Assembly: GCA_965153355.1 (NCBI GenBank) | Contig: OZ231127.1 | Location: 8,122,001 to 8,186,000 of the forward strand | Origin: Flaccisagitta enflata | Taxonomy: Eukaryota; Chaetognatha; Sagittoidea; Aphragmophora | DNA: 64,000 nt | Direction of reading: 5' to 3' | Part shown: one piece after another, positions 45,248 through 57,848 of the stretch | How the letters are laid out: every line of letters begins with the position of its first letter | Position numbering within the stretch: position 1 is the stretch's first letter | Made by a program: the position numbers and the translations under genes | The notes under the pieces: model-generated | The model's input: the letters and a program-made list of their open reading frames with translations, nothing else | What the model was told of the DNA's origin: nothing | The model's database searches: none

Positions 45248-46904
45248 CAGTACCGGAATCAAAGAACTGGTGATAAGGAGGGAAGCCATATCTCTCCAAT
45301 TACAAGGATATGAGATCTGAAATTTTTCTGTGGTGTGCACCTATAGTACCCCCACCCCCCATAAGGGTTTGGAGCTGTTCCGGGCAATTTTTGTTTTTGG
45401 TTGTCAAAAAATTTTTTTTTCTAAAAATTGCTATTGTAGGCTAAAGAATTTATTTCAAAAATTGTCTTTTATGTTAGATATAGGTAATGCCAAGAGCTAC
45501 AAATTTCATTTTTTGAAGAATATGACACTCACTCAATTTTAAAGGAACGACACTAAAAACAAAAATTTCAAAAAATGAAAATGGCTATAATTTCTAAATA
45601 ATTGGTAACATGATAATTTTTGGCATGAAAGTAGTCCTGAGAGCCTTCAATGTGTGTGCAAAATTTCCACAGTCATAGTTGAATTTTAAAGAAGTTATAG
45701 CATTTTGAAATTTAATGATTTATTGTAAAACCATTTTCCTATACAATTTTTTTTTGTCAACCATTTTTCTTAAAATTTCATATACAAACAAAGTAACTGA
45801 TGAATTCAATTTTGCTTCCAAAAAAATTTATTACTACAACCATAAAAAAAAATTTTTCTTTCAAAAATTGCCAAAATGACCCATTTTCAAAGTTGAATAA
45901 AAACTGTTCCTGTCATCCGATCATCTTCATTTTTGGTGGAGTTGTTACCTATTATCTACCCTAACTTCACCTAAAATTTGAGCTCACTGCGCCAAACGGT
46001 TGCGGAGATATTGACTTTCAAAGTTACTTTGTCAGAGCAAAATCAGCAAAATTGGCATTTTGCCCATTTTTGAGCTTGCATAAAATTTCATTTTTTCTTC
46101 TAGAGACCTCCATTTTATCTGAAGTTACTAAGGTTTAAGCATATATTCATATTCAAAATTTCACTTGTCCAGCCAAGCCGTTTTAGGGATATGATGGTCA
46201 AGGATTTTTAAAAATGCAAATTTTCAGCAAATCTTCAGGGAAAAAAATAAACAAAAATTTTTCTCAAAATGGTTTTCAAAGGGGGGTTCAACACAATTGG
46301 GAATTATCTAATTCACCCAGATCCAAAACCCGGAGGACAACCTTTTTTTAAAAATTTTTTTGAAAAATTTTCATTGTAATTTTTGTTGAAAAATTGGTGT
46401 TTTTTAAAACTTTGGACCATCATATCCCTAAAATGGCTTGGCTGACAAGTGTGAAATTTTGGAATATGAATGTATGCTTAAACCTTAGTAACTTCAGCTA
46501 AAATGGAGGTCTCTAGAAGAAAAAATGAAATTCTGTGCAAGCTCAAAAATGGCTAAAATGCCAATTTTGCTGATTTTGCTCTGACAAAGTAACTTTGTTT
46601 TTTTTTTTTAGTGTCGTTCCCTTAAAAATTGGCAGAAAATATTTTTCAAAAATGAGAAATTTGTAGCTCTTGGCATTACCTATATTTAACATAAAAGACA
46701 ATTTTTGAAATAAATTTTTTAACCTACAAAAGCAATTTTTAGAAAAAATTTTTTTGACAACCAAAAACAAATTGCCCCGGAACAGCTCCAAAACCCTTAT
46801 GGGGGTGGGGTACTATAGGTGCACACCACAGAAAAATTTCAGATCTCATATCATATGGTGGAGAATGGCTTCCTCATATCACCAGTTCTTTGATTCCGGT
46901 ACTG
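45248..46904. mobile_element. 1.66-kb foldback element, TA flanks
   Basis: Ends CAGTACCGGAATCAAAGAAC and exact complement, with TA at both sides. Inverted arms cover 45248-45555 against 46611-46904 and 46020-46200 against 46417-46595. About 460 bp (45560-46020) present in the left arm are missing from the right. No transposase frame. Confidence 0.87.
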
Positions 46905-48004
46905 TACCCTCACAAACACCTCCCTCCTTACATGCAGAATAATGCGCGTTTAGACTTGTGCATTATGGACCAATGGATGGACCATCGAAAGGGTCAACAG
47001 ACCAACAGACGGACAAAGCCTCTCATAAAGATGCGTGTCCGCAACTAAAAAGAGTCTGTCCATTGGTAGGTCTGTCCGTTCATCAGTTTGTTATCTGGTC
47101 CAAGTTACTTGAGTCAAAAATGTTCATAAGACGAAGAACGTTTGTCATTGGGCAAGTATTTCTATAGCTGGTTTTTGCGACTTTGTTTCACTCAGGACAT
47201 GATTTATCTGCGACTGAATTGAAGATTGTGCAAGGGCTTTCTTTTGAGCGCAATCCCACATCAGTAGCTTTTTTCATTAAAAGTTATCTTCAATTGAAGA
47301 TGTATGAGTCAAAATTTCTGAATGCGATAAGAGGAAAAAAAAGGTTGATTCGGGGTGAAGATGATGGAGTAATTGCACCACCATGAGCAATCAGACACTG
47401 TTCTACCCGTGCTGTCTGCTTTCATAGTTCTTATATTTGTGTGCCTCTATGTCTCTGATGAAAAATAAAGCATCGAGTGTGATTGATTATGAAAAAACCT
47501 TCAAAATCACTATGGATCTAACTGAAAATCAAAGGCGAAAATTTCTAAAATTCATCTCCCATTTGCACGGCTATTTTTCTGCATCAACTTGATTCTGATG
47601 GCCAAAACTCTTAGGTATGATGCACGGAAGCTCAAATTAACCGATACGAACAAGCTCGCATAATGCGGCTCAGAAGAAAGAAATAGTCCCATTGAAGCAC
47701 TTCTATGAAAAACTTGCGTTTTTTTTTTTAAATTTGGATAGTATTCTGTGCTCACTTTGGATCGTCTACCTAATGCAAAACAAACAGAGCGATAGGCATA
47801 ACATCTAAATGATGTGCGTTGGGGGTTCATAGTAATGCATCATTACTCATTGGCACGGTTCTATAACCCATAAATATGCGGCCAATGTTGCTACTTATCT
47901 GGCCTTTCTTCGTCTTTTCTCTTGTTTATGCGCCACAAAAGCAATAAAATCATGTTTATTTTTTGTTGACATGTTCCACCTTAATTGAAAGTAGATCTCT
48001 ATCA
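46905..48004. other. family A right-end fragment, otherwise no gene
   Basis: 46960-47051 ends GGACAAAGCCTCTCATAAAG...GTCCGCAACTAAAAA, a family A hairpin end facing left. 47052-48004 is unique-looking. Confidence 0.5.
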
Positions 48005-48240
48005 TTTTGACACAGTGACAAAAAGGGCAGCTCTTGCAATCGAAAAAAAAGTCATTTATGTGAGTTTTTATCTCTATCTTGTTCCTACTCTAGATCATTG
48101 TGATGTCATTTCGATTCCATATCTGTCCAACTGACTTTGTACCCGTCTATCAGTTTTTTTCTATCTGTGTTTCTGTGCATTCTTTCAACCAATCAATCTG
48201 ATAGTTTGTCTGCCAATCTTTCCGATCCCCCTTATCCTGA
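48005..48240. mobile_element. possible decayed family C element
   Basis: AGGGCAGCTCTTGCAATCGAAAAAAAAGTC resembles the family C left part, followed by degenerate TCTGTC/TCTATC sequence. Confidence 0.4.
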
Positions 48241-48257
48241 ATCTTACCAGACAACGG

Positions 48258-48424
48258 TTTTTAGTCGCGGACACACGACTCTACACCTTAACGTGTCGGT
48301 CGATCCGACCGCTGATAGGTCGGTCCATGACATTTTTAATTGCAAGTGGTTTTCGCATTACTGCTCCTGCTCAACCATCCGCGACTGCCGCAACTGCAGC
48401 GATTGCCGTGTATCCGGCCTTGTT
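48258..48424 (+). mobile_element. family A element
   Basis: TTTTTAGTCGCGGACACACG, reduced GTCGGTCGATCC core, CTGCTCCTGCTCAACCATCC, end GCCGTGTATCCGGCCTTGTT. Confidence 0.82.
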
Positions 48425-49205
48425 TTTAGCTCGTTCAGTATCCTTGTATAGCTCAACAGTTCAAAGTTTGAATAGATAACATCACTCTTTTTTTGAAAAA
48501 GAACTTTTCATCATGAAGCAATCAACTGAATTTATTTGTAAAAGGGCAACGTTTTTCCAAATCAATGTTTTTTTTTATTTCAGTTTGGAAGATTTTCTTT
48601 TTCTAGGATACTATTACATTTTCCAATGTCCAGAAAAGAATATTACTTGTTTCCATGGAACGATTTTTATTCTTTCACTATGATTATCAGGATTTATGAA
48701 TTCCCACCTGGAAAATAGTTTGACTTTGACCGTTCCTATGCCGGTAGTGACAAAATAATTGTTTCTATTTGAAATAAAATGTGAAACGTGGAAAAAAAAT
48801 CGTTTATATGATTCATAAAAACAAATTGGATTTCGTTTATCTATCTACATAAGATTTGAATTGGCAGGGCTCGAAAATAAATTCTTGGAGTGATATATGA
48901 TGATCATGTCTTTTTTGCGAACAAAAGTCGATGGACAAAAAAGATATTATGTGTTTTGTCATTAGAAGAGACAATCCTGAATGTAATTTCAGAAATAAAT
49001 CAAATAAAACCAACTGCAGCGGAGAACCGCTCGAGTGCCCCGCTTATGAGCCATACAACATACAGTCCCGCTTACTATCCGGTTATTTCTACATTGGCAT
49101 TAAGGCCGCTTCACTGTATGGTAAGGCATGTTTTTGCTGAGTCCTTTGACATACACTTTAGTGAAGCTTAACTACATTTTGACGCGCTTTCACAGCTCTT
49201 TAAGA
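48425..49205. other. no gene recognised
   Basis: AT-rich unique-looking sequence; small frames at 48890-49171 lack any recognisable domain. Confidence 0.4.
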
Positions 49206-49213
49206 TGGTCAGA

Positions 49214-49530
49214 ACGTAGATCCGTGGAATATCTTGCTACTTTTCCTATCACCTTAGCTCACAACCAGTGGAATATCTGGCTACCTCTGGTATCACCTCA
49301 ACCTTCAACCTGTCAAATATCATTCCATATCTTCCTTCACCGCAACCAACAATCTGTGGAATATCCTTTCATCTCTTCTATCCTCTAAACCCACAGCCCG
49401 TAAAATATCTTCAAACCTCTTCATTCACCTCAGCCCACAACCCATGAAATATCTTCCCATCTCCTTTCTTACCTCAACCCAAAACCCGCGAAGTATCTTT
49501 CCATCTTTTCTTTCACCTCAGCCCACAAGT
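49214..49530. repeat. ~55-bp minisatellite
   Basis: Six divergent units with TGGAATATCTTTCCATCTCTT...CCTCAGCCCACAACC. Confidence 0.8.
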
Positions 49531-49794
49531 CAGCAACTAACAAATCTCGATTCTTCGAATCTCTTCTCTTTCCCATAATTCGCGATCTTTTGGTCTGATA
49601 ACTTTAGCATTTTACCCGCATCCATATCTGAAAATTCCAAACCAGATCAAGCCAATCAAATGTGGTATCCGCAAAAGTGATACATCAATTTTGAGAGATA
49701 GAAGTACAATCTTTCTTTCTTTTTTTCTTTTTTTTCGGCCTAACATGGTAATTCCTTCATCTCTGCCTCGTGAACGTTGAAATCTTGGACCTTG

Positions 49795-50030
49795 GCTTTC
49801 CCCCAATCCACCCCTCCCCGAATTTCCACCCACTTCCCTTCCCACTTCCCCCTTTCCCATTTCTCCTTACTTCCCCCTTTCTTCCCCCTTCCCATTTCCC
49901 CCTACCCCATTTCTCCTCATCTCCCCCTTTCTCCCCCCCCTACCCCATTCCTCCCCACCTTCCCCTTTCTTCCCCCTTCCCATTTCCCCCTACCCCATTT
50001 CTCCCCACCTCCTTTCCCTCTTCTTCCTAC
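49795..50030. repeat. CCCCCTTTC pyrimidine minisatellite
   Basis: Purine-poor tandem tract (CCCATTTCTCCCCACCTCCC type). Confidence 0.85.
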
Positions 50031-50104
50031 GGTGGGCGCAGATCCAATCATCTTTGTTGCAAGTCTTATTCGGCAACAAAAAATGGAGGAAGCAAAAATA
50101 GACT

Positions 50105-50280
<176 letters not shown>

Positions 50281-50465
50281 ATTCCTCGCCTCTTCTGTAT
50301 GAAACCAAAGCCCGAATCAATTTCCTTCGGAGATGAAACGAATCATAACCGAAAAAAAAAAGAAGAACAAGAAGAAACAAAAAACAAGATAAAAACAAAA
50401 CAAAAACAAAATGGAAACGTGTCCAGAAGGCAAAAGGCAAAAAGAGGCAAAGAGAGATGGAGGCA

Positions 50466-50738
50466 GGGGGCGTTTTTAGTTTAAGAGGATCGCGTTTTGA
50501 AAGGGCCACTCAGTCGCTCGCTATGTTCATTCGCTCGCACCACTCACTCCGCTCACTCGCTCCGCAGCGCTCCGCTTTGCTACGCTTGCTCCGTTCACGG
50601 GCTTGGAGGCTCCGCTCGCACAAAACCTCCGCTCCTCCCTGCGTGGAACAGTTGAAATTCTTGAATATGTGTTCGCTCTGTTATCGCGTTTCACAGGAAC
50701 AAACGCGTTTTTGGTGCTCACTAGAAACACGCCCTCAG
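50466..50738. mobile_element. family G TIR element
   Basis: GGGGGCGTTTTTAGTTTAAG and CACTAGAAACACGCCC ends; core CGCTCACTCGCTCCG. No clear flanking duplication. Confidence 0.8.
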
Positions 50739-50981
50739 TGAGGGTGAGAGATGGGAGAGAATTGAGGAGATCGGAAGATGGGCGCAAGAGCCATATCGTA
50801 AAAGGTTAGTTGTGGGTTGTGGTTGGTGGGTGGTGGTTTGTGATCGGTGGATGGTTGCTGTGGGTCTTCTCGAAGATACTTATAGAATCTCCATTTAGAA
50901 AGACTGACATACCATCAACCAGACAGACAAACGTCTTCTATTTTGAGGCAAAGACAGACAGACAGAATGACAAATGTAGTT

Positions 50982-51580
50982 ATAACCATGGCAAAATAAC
51001 GGAAATGGCGGTTTTTGATGCCTTTGACCGGCTCAGTCTCAATGAAAATACAAAAAATCAGTGATCGTTTAAAGATCTTCAAAAGTTCTTCAAATCTAGA
51101 CCAAGCAGAAAGTTGAAGCTCAAATCGTTTAGAAATAGCAACAATTTTAAATGAGCATCACCATAATCTGTCAATAGAAGGAATTCTGTACTTCTAGTTC
51201 TATCTTTGAAAGCATAGAAAACATATCTGACGAAAAGAAGCTAAGAAAAATTTAAGAAAAAAAGAAAATATAACTCATTATCTACAAAATGGCGCCAAGC
51301 AGACATTTTTTGGGTCAATCCGTTTAGAAATGGTAATCAAATAAAGACATTTAATGCATGAATTCAAGTTAGTAAAAAACATCATATCTGGCAGAGTTCA
51401 GTTTGATACTTTCTTTTCAAATTAACATAACTTCTAGAGTTTTTAAGTTACAATTTCGTTCAAATCGAAGATTTTATGAAGCTCTTCAGAATGGTCATAG
51501 ATTTTTTGTACTTTCTCAAAAGCAGCACCAAGTTATGGTAGAAATAAGCAATGTGCGATTTGTTTTTTGGCCATGGTTAT
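50982..51580. mobile_element. ~600-bp foldback/MITE
   Basis: Ends ATAACCATGGC and GCCATGGTTAT. Inner arms share AAGAGCTTCA/TGAAGCTCTT and AAATCTAGACCAAGCAGAA; relatives occur near 11425-11580. Confidence 0.65.
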
Positions 51581-52270
51581 CCGGAACCAGATGGATATTA
51601 CTCCGATTGCATCCCGGGACTGAATCGCTCTTATGTGCCTCCTTTATAATATGAGGCTCCATGTCACATGTTGCAGGTCACAAGTTGATGGGCTTTAATC
51701 TCAAATTGCGGATGGCGAGTATCAAGTCATGGGTTGCCAGTCATTAGTTGCAGATCGTATAACCCGTCTTTCGCTTCACAAATGATATTCATGACAAAGT
51801 ATCTTGTGTTGAACAGACTAGAGGACATATCTGTATTTAAATGCAGGCATGTCTGTATGTACTTCGCGGTGCACACGCGTATCATAGCTTTGCTCAGAAT
51901 TACCGTGCCGCGATCTTTTTGCCAGAAGTAGAGGGGTCAAACGCTAATTTGCATAATTTTGTCACATCAATTTTTCTTTTCATTTCCTTTTGTTCACATT
52001 GCTACTAGTCATTTGCGACAATTTTCGAGCCATGAGACCGTCTATACTGCTCTGTAAACAATGGGGTGAAAATGACACATGCACTGATTTTCCTGCCTGG
52101 CATGATGTGTGAGGTAGAATGCCATTGAAAATTACCAAAAATGCTTAAAACTTGTTCAAATATGTAAGTTAGTATAGAATACATAAATTTTCACAGTCTA
52201 ATTCATTTTTCCATGATCCCAAGTATGAACATGGTGAATAACCATTTCTATTTAAAGAGCCAGTTCGGTA
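51581..52270. other. no gene; ~25-bp TTGCAGGTCA repeats
   Basis: 51660-51760 has repeats of CAAGT..TGGGTTGCAG type; otherwise unique-looking. Confidence 0.4.
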
Positions 52271-52314
52271 TTCTTCAAGATGTTCCTGACGTCTTTTGTT
52301 TTCAAGTCTTTTTA
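52271..52314. repeat. 45-bp direct repeat, left copy
   Basis: ATTCTTCAAGATGTTCCTGA...CAAGTCTTTTTA; partner at 52447-52491. Confidence 0.9.
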
Positions 52315-52446
52315 GATGCGTCATCGCTTCTCAATAAGAAGGTCTATCCGTCCGTCCGCCCGTCCATCCGTCCGTCCGTCCGTCCGTCCGTCAATCCGTC
52401 AGTCAGTCGATCCATCCGTCCGTCGGTCGTTGCGCCTCTTTATAAT
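52309..52446 (+). mobile_element. partial family A (type E) between direct repeats
   Basis: TTTTTAGATGCGTCATCGC start and a (GTCC)n/(GTCA)n core to 52430; the right end is missing. Confidence 0.65.
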
Positions 52447-52491
52447 ATTCTTCAAGATATTCCTGACGTCTTTTGTTTTCAAGTCTTTTTA
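52447..52491. repeat. 45-bp direct repeat, right copy
   Basis: One mismatch in 45 against 52271-52314. Confidence 0.9.
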
Positions 52492-52504
52492 AAAGGCTTT
52501 TTAT

Positions 52505-52590
52505 TTAGGGTTAGTGGTGAGGTTAGGGTTAGGGATGGGTTAGGGGATGGTTTTAGGGTTAGGGATAGGGCTGGCGTTAGGGCTAGTGGA
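52505..52590. repeat. degenerate TTAGGG tract
   Basis: GGTTAGGGTTAGGG and variants; see 32385. Confidence 0.8.
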
Positions 52591-52659
52591 GGATTTGGTT
52601 TCCTCTATAACTGCCGAAATATGGTCGAAATAAAGCTTTGTCCAAGCGGGATATTCGAG

Positions 52660-53215
52660 GCCAGACATTGCACTCTCTAACCTGCCCCTGCTCACCAGCA
52701 CATGACTGCGCTGTCCTCCTCGCCATTGCACTCTCTAACCGGCCCCTGCCCAACAGCACATGAATGCTCTGTCCTCCTCCTCATTGCACTCTCTTAACCT
52801 GCCTCTGCCCACCATGCAAAGCAGAAGTGACTGCGCTGTCCTCTCCATTACACCTAACCTGCCTCAAGCAACCATAGCATGACTGCGCCCGTCCTCCCAC
52901 TGCACTCCTAAACCGGCCTGCTCCCACCAGCCATGACTGCGCTGTCCTCCTCCCCAATGCACTCTCTAACCTGCCCCTGCCCAACAGCACATGACTGCTC
53001 TGTCCTCCCCCCCATTACACCTAACCTGCCCCTGCCCACCAGCACATGACTGCGCTGTCCTCCTCCCCATTGCACTCTCTAACCTGCCCCTGCCCATCAG
53101 CACATGACTGCGCTGTCCTCCTCTCACTGCACTCCTAATCGGGGCCTGCCCAACAGCACATGACTGCTCTGTCCTCCCCACTGCACTTCAACCTGCTCCT
53201 GCCCACCAGTACGAC
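52660..53215. repeat. ~60-bp minisatellite
   Basis: About nine units of CATTGCACTCTCTAACCTGC, CCCTGCCCACCAGCACATGA, CTGCGCTGTCCTCCTCCC. Confidence 0.92.
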
Positions 53216-54241
53216 CATTTTTATCATTCTTTCTAACACCCTTCCACATTGTTAACTGAAAAAGGATTCAATGGATAAGAAACGCACAACAGAAATACTA
53301 ACTGGACACAGAGATAATGCAAAACGCAGTATTTTTGACGCATGGTGATTTAGGGGACTTTCCTGCACGTAACGGAGATGGAGGGTCTTTTACTTGAAAA
53401 CGGTGTCAAATTATTGCCAATTTCTACTGGAAAATGTTTAAAGGGGATGATACTTTCCATTCTTTATAAGATGATGCAAAAATCCGCCATATATCGTGTA
53501 ATGCAGGCTTCTCACTGATGCGTAAGAGACAAGCAGTACAGAGGAGGGGCAAAGCGCATAAAACTGACAAAAAGCTCGCAGAGCATGTGATATATCGAGA
53601 TCAAGCTACTGGTACCATGTCATCTAGCTCATAAAGAGATAGCTGTTGAGTATTTTTGAGTCATTTTTTTGTAGATATTAATAACCCTACCATCATAATG
53701 CGACTGGTTTGAGTTGATAATACACGTATTTATCAACCCTTAAACAGCGCCTTTTCATCCCAGTTCGCATAATTATGGAAGGGGTGTTAGGGCAATGTTT
53801 TTGCCCTTTATTTGCTCGTGGAAGTAAAGCAAAAGTCAACTACCTCCAACAATTGATCCACCACAATTTTTCTCAAAGCCTTTCTCTATTGTTGTGGCAT
53901 TGATAAACGAAACCTCCCAAGTTTTAAAAAAAGGACCTAAACTAGGGTATGATGAGAAATATCACCCATGCTGTTCATGAAAAGGGAGCCATTCTATGTT
54001 AAGACCCACCCTTATAGTTAACTAATTCACTATAATCATTTTGAATTTAGGCGGATATTGCAATTAAGAGCCTATTTTTGAAATATCGCCTGAGCCGAAA
54101 AATCGCCGAAAATCGCCAAAAATTGCGCTTTTCGGTGTATCTTTTCCTTTTGAAAATCCAATCAAATTGAGATAAAAGATCATTAAATTGCAGATTCTTA
54201 TTCCATTTTCAAATAGAATTGTCATTAAATGTAAATTTAAG
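53216..54241. other. no gene recognised
   Basis: Unique-looking, AT-rich; no feature supported. Confidence 0.4.
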
Positions 54242-54577
54242 TTTTTAGTCGCGTGCACGCGTCTCTACAACCCGCTTTGTCTGTCGGTTGGTCGGTCCGT
54301 TGGTCAAACTACTTTACTTCATCTTTAGTTATTCTTTGTCATTTTAGGTCATTTTTGGTCATTCTGAGTCATTCTAAGCCATTCTTAGTCATTGTAAGTC
54401 AATTTAAGTCATTTTAAGTCATTTTACATTATAATAAGTCACTTGAGTCAATTTGGTCAATAAAGTCGTAGAAGTCATTTATCATCATTTTATGTCTTTT
54501 TAACTCATTTTAAGTCATTTTTAGTCATCGTAAGTTATTTATGTCCCACACGCAAACTTATAGGTGTTAGCCTTGTT
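54242..54577 (+). mobile_element. family A element, type C with TCATTTTAAG array
   Basis: TTTTTAGTCGCGTGCACGCG, a GGTTGGTCGGTCC core, about 20 units of GTCATTTTAA (54345-54540), end ATAGGTGTTAGCCTTGTT. Confidence 0.85.
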
Positions 54578-55269
54578 AAGAATAAGTATTATTCAGTGCA
54601 ACAGCAGTGTGTGAGCAAAAAGTACAGATTCTTTGAAAGTTATGAGATCCTCAATCCACAAAACTGATTTAGTACCAAAACTATTCATTCTATCTATCAA
54701 CCTTTTTTCATCAGGCTTCCCAAGACTCATTAATCATAGTAGCCTGTTTTGACTAAAGTTCTGGCCTTTTAGTGCCATACCTATTTAAAAATCTGTCATA
54801 AGATTATGTTCACTGATCCAACTCTCACTTTGCTGGAGATTCTACAGAACTCACAAACTATCTAATTTTTTGGCCCTGTTTTCACAAGAATTCAGAGGTT
54901 CAAACACTATCTAAAATGATAAAAACCTTGAGCTCAAGGCCCAGATTAATTCTGTAACAACCTAAATCTTGACAAAAAGAGTCATAATCTTTAGTTGGGA
55001 CTGGATCTTGATTCGAGAATCCTGGCCTCAACAACCATGCTCCTGGTCTTTCAGAACCCAATCTGACCCCCATAATAAAGCTGAATTCTGCCTCACAGCT
55101 CTTGATCCCAGTTTCGATGGACAAATTTCAGGACTGATAACGAGCCTCTCAAGCCTCAAATCTGTGATCTTGGAATCTTAATAAGCCCTCTCAGGCCCTT
55201 TTATCAGCCACCGCTGGCTCCTAATAAATCCTCTCTAACCCTCCCTAGCTTGAGACCTGTCTCAATTCA
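54578..55269. other. no gene; weak TGATCCCAG/CTCAGGCC phrases
   Basis: 55060-55260 may be decayed family B array (CCTCTCAAGCCTCAAATC). Confidence 0.4.
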
Positions 55270-55745
55270 TACTAGTCACCCAATGACAATATGTAGTTAG
55301 TGATACCCTTTGCCCTGCATTGTATGACTGTATGACTGTGATTGTAGGAGGAAGCAGGGAAGCAATCCTAAAGGGGACAAAGTCCAGTAAAACACAGGGG
55401 CACTTTTGTATGATAGGTGGAACAACATCCTCAATACACAGCACTGTATTGATTGATTGAAGGTCTGATAGTAACAATGCTGCTTCAAGGCTGACTTGAT
55501 GAGGCCTGACCAATGACCAAGGCCTGAGAAAGAAGATTTTAGAATGTTTCAGGGCTGACAAGGCCTTTAAGGCCTCTGCATGCTAATAATCCTTTGGGAG
55601 TTTATATGATTAGAGGTCAATGAGGGCTGACTGTAAGCTTGAGAGGACTCAGGAGGTTGATTTCAGGTTTCAAAGGGCTGATCAAGGGTCTAAGAGGGCA
55701 GATTTTAGGCCCTATAGGACTTATAAGAGGCCTGAGATAGCTGAA
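55270..55745 (+). mobile_element. decayed family B element
   Basis: GTCACCCAATGACAATATG, AGTGATACCCTTTGCCCTGC, AAGTCCAGTAAAACACAGG, then a worn array; the right end is lost. Confidence 0.6.
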
Positions 55746-55756
55746 GGAAACAAAAA

Positions 55757-55957
55757 AATTACTAGATAGATGGTCAAACAAATGCAAGGTTGTATGTTGT
55801 ACAGGCATTCATAGTTCATCCCATTTGACAAATCTTCCTTCCCAATCTGCAGATATACCTTCTCAAGTCTAAATTCTGCCTACACAAGGCCCACATCAGT
55901 CCATTATCTGCAAATCAGCCCTCTCCACACTTTAGTGAGGCTTCCTATGCATGACAT
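55757..55957. repeat. ~200-bp direct repeat, left copy
   Basis: ATTACTAGATAGATGGTCAA to GTGAGGCTTCCTATGCATGACAT; partner at 56068-56268. Confidence 0.88.
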
Positions 55958-56067
55958 AGCACACTGAAACTTTCATAGCTCAATTTTGTGTTGAACCAAT
56001 CGATCGACCACGGATCAATGGACCGACCGACAAAGTGGCTTATAGAGTCGCGTAGCATGCGACTAAA
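55958..56067 (-). mobile_element. family A right end between direct repeats
   Basis: CAATCGATCGACCACGG core, then TATAGAGTCGCGTAGCATGC and GACTAAAA, joined directly to the right direct repeat. Confidence 0.7.
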
Positions 56068-56268
56068 AATTACTAGATAGATGGTCAAACAAATGCAAGG
56101 TTGTATGTTGTACAGGCTTTCGTAGTTCATCCCCTTTGACAAATCTTCCTTCCCAATCTGCAGAGATACCTTCTCAAGTCTAAATTCTGCCTACCCAGGG
56201 CCCACATCAGTCCACTATCTGCAAATCAGCCCTCTCCACATTTAAAGTGAGGCTTCATGCTTGACATA
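56068..56268. repeat. ~200-bp direct repeat, right copy
   Basis: Partner of 55757-55957 with few differences. Confidence 0.88.
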
Positions 56269-56564
56269 TAATAATTTTCTGCATCCTCATACCACCCTGT
56301 GTTGAAACAAAAGCCATCAGTTCTATTCGGGATCACCTCTATAAACCCACAAAAAGTTATAAACGGACTGATAAGGCTTTTGTGGCTAATATTCATAGAC
56401 ATTAATCATAAAGCCCTAAAGGTAACTAAGTCATGTTGAACTTGTCTGGGGAGGGTAAGACAGACTGACTCACCCATTGTTCAAAAAGAATAATATTTCT
56501 TAGCGCCACTGCCAATTCTTTCAATTCTTTGAATGTAATTGAGCATTTCTACACCTTCTTTTAC

Positions 56565-56702
56565 TTGCTAAGTGACACAGCCACAGGGTGTGTCTGTATG
56601 ACACAGCCACAGGGTGTGTGGGTAGGTTCCTCACACGCATTTGCATTACTGCCCCTGCCTACCCACATAGGCCTTCCCATTGGTTTAGTATCTGGCCTTG
56701 TT
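56565..56702 (+). mobile_element. family A fragment (GGCCTTGTT end)
   Basis: Two 28-bp units with ACACAGCCACAGGGTGTGT, then ATTACTGCCCCTGCCTACCC and ATCTGGCCTTGTT. The hairpin end is absent. Confidence 0.55.
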
Positions 56703-57000
56703 TCAATATCAAAAGATCTATGAATCATTATGAAAGTAAAAGCCAACTCTGAGCATTTAGCAGTCTTTTTGAGAGGATTTGTTATAGCGAAAGATGCTAT
56801 TTTTGCATGTTTTACTTTTGTTGCTAAGAAGAGCAATACCTGTGTTCAGGAACCTTCTCTCAATTCCTTTTCATAGTCTAAAACATATGATATAGGTTTA
56901 AGACTGACTCAGAATATGGTGTGAACAGAGAAAGTGATGCACCGCAAATTTCACTTAATCCAGTTTTTGCGTTCATGGGTTTGTGATCAAGATTTAACAA

Positions 57001-57373
57001 AACAAGGCCAACACCTATAAGTCGCGTGCGAGATTTTCTGACTTTGAATGACTTAGAAAGACTTAGAATGCCTAAGAATGACTTTGAATGACTTAGAATG
57101 ATTTGAAATGACTTAAAATGACCAAAAAGGACTTAAAATGATGAAATGACCTAATGACCAAAAATGACTTAGAATGATTTAAATGATTTAAAATGAATTA
57201 AAATGATTTAAAATGACTTAAAATGACTTAAAATGACTTAGAATGACTAAAAATGACTTAAAGAAATAAAATTGATAAAAAAAGTAAAGTGTGACGGACC
57301 GACCGACCAACCGACCAACCAACCGACCGCCGGACAAAGCGGGTTGTAGAGTCGCGTGCACGCGAGTAAAAAA
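57001..57373 (-). mobile_element. family A element, type C with TGACTTAAAA array
   Basis: AACAAGGCCAACACCTATAA, about 20 units of ATGACTTAAA (57050-57255), AAAGTGTGACGGACCGACCG core, GTAGAGTCGCGTGCACGCGA. Ends identical in kind to the giant copy at 20328. Confidence 0.88.
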
Positions 57374-57848
57374 GGCACAACACCAGGCCCTTCAATTTTA
57401 TTTGAATTTTAGAGTTGATCCCAAAACTAAATCTTAGAAAAATTTATAAAGCAAATACTTTTAGAACCGTATGAGCGATTCCCTTTGGAGGCTCCTTAAT
57501 TTGAACCAGTCGCGAATTTCCGTCATTTTTGTCGATTTCAACGTCACTGACAGTACCTAGTAAATAGGCCCTTAATTGCAATTTCTTGTACTTAGGATTA
57601 AAAGGACCATCAATTTTATTCACTTATACATGCATATTACAGAAAATATGCTCCCTTTTTATGCTCTTATACTTTGTTGCATTTACCAGCTATCCCAAGA
57701 CACCCTACCTAAACGCGAATTTGACAAAGAAATTGGAACAAAAAATAGGTCAGAAAAATCTAAGACTCGAGCCAAGAACTGATGCAAACCCGGATCCTTT
57801 ATCAGCCTTTTCGATCTTCCATGTGGGAAATACACGAAAGAATATTAT
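57374..57848. other. no gene recognised
   Basis: AT-rich; no feature supported. Confidence 0.4.

Noticed and set aside
48890-49171. Small frame that might be an exon
   Set aside because: No domain, no convincing splice sites and no repeat of the pattern elsewhere.
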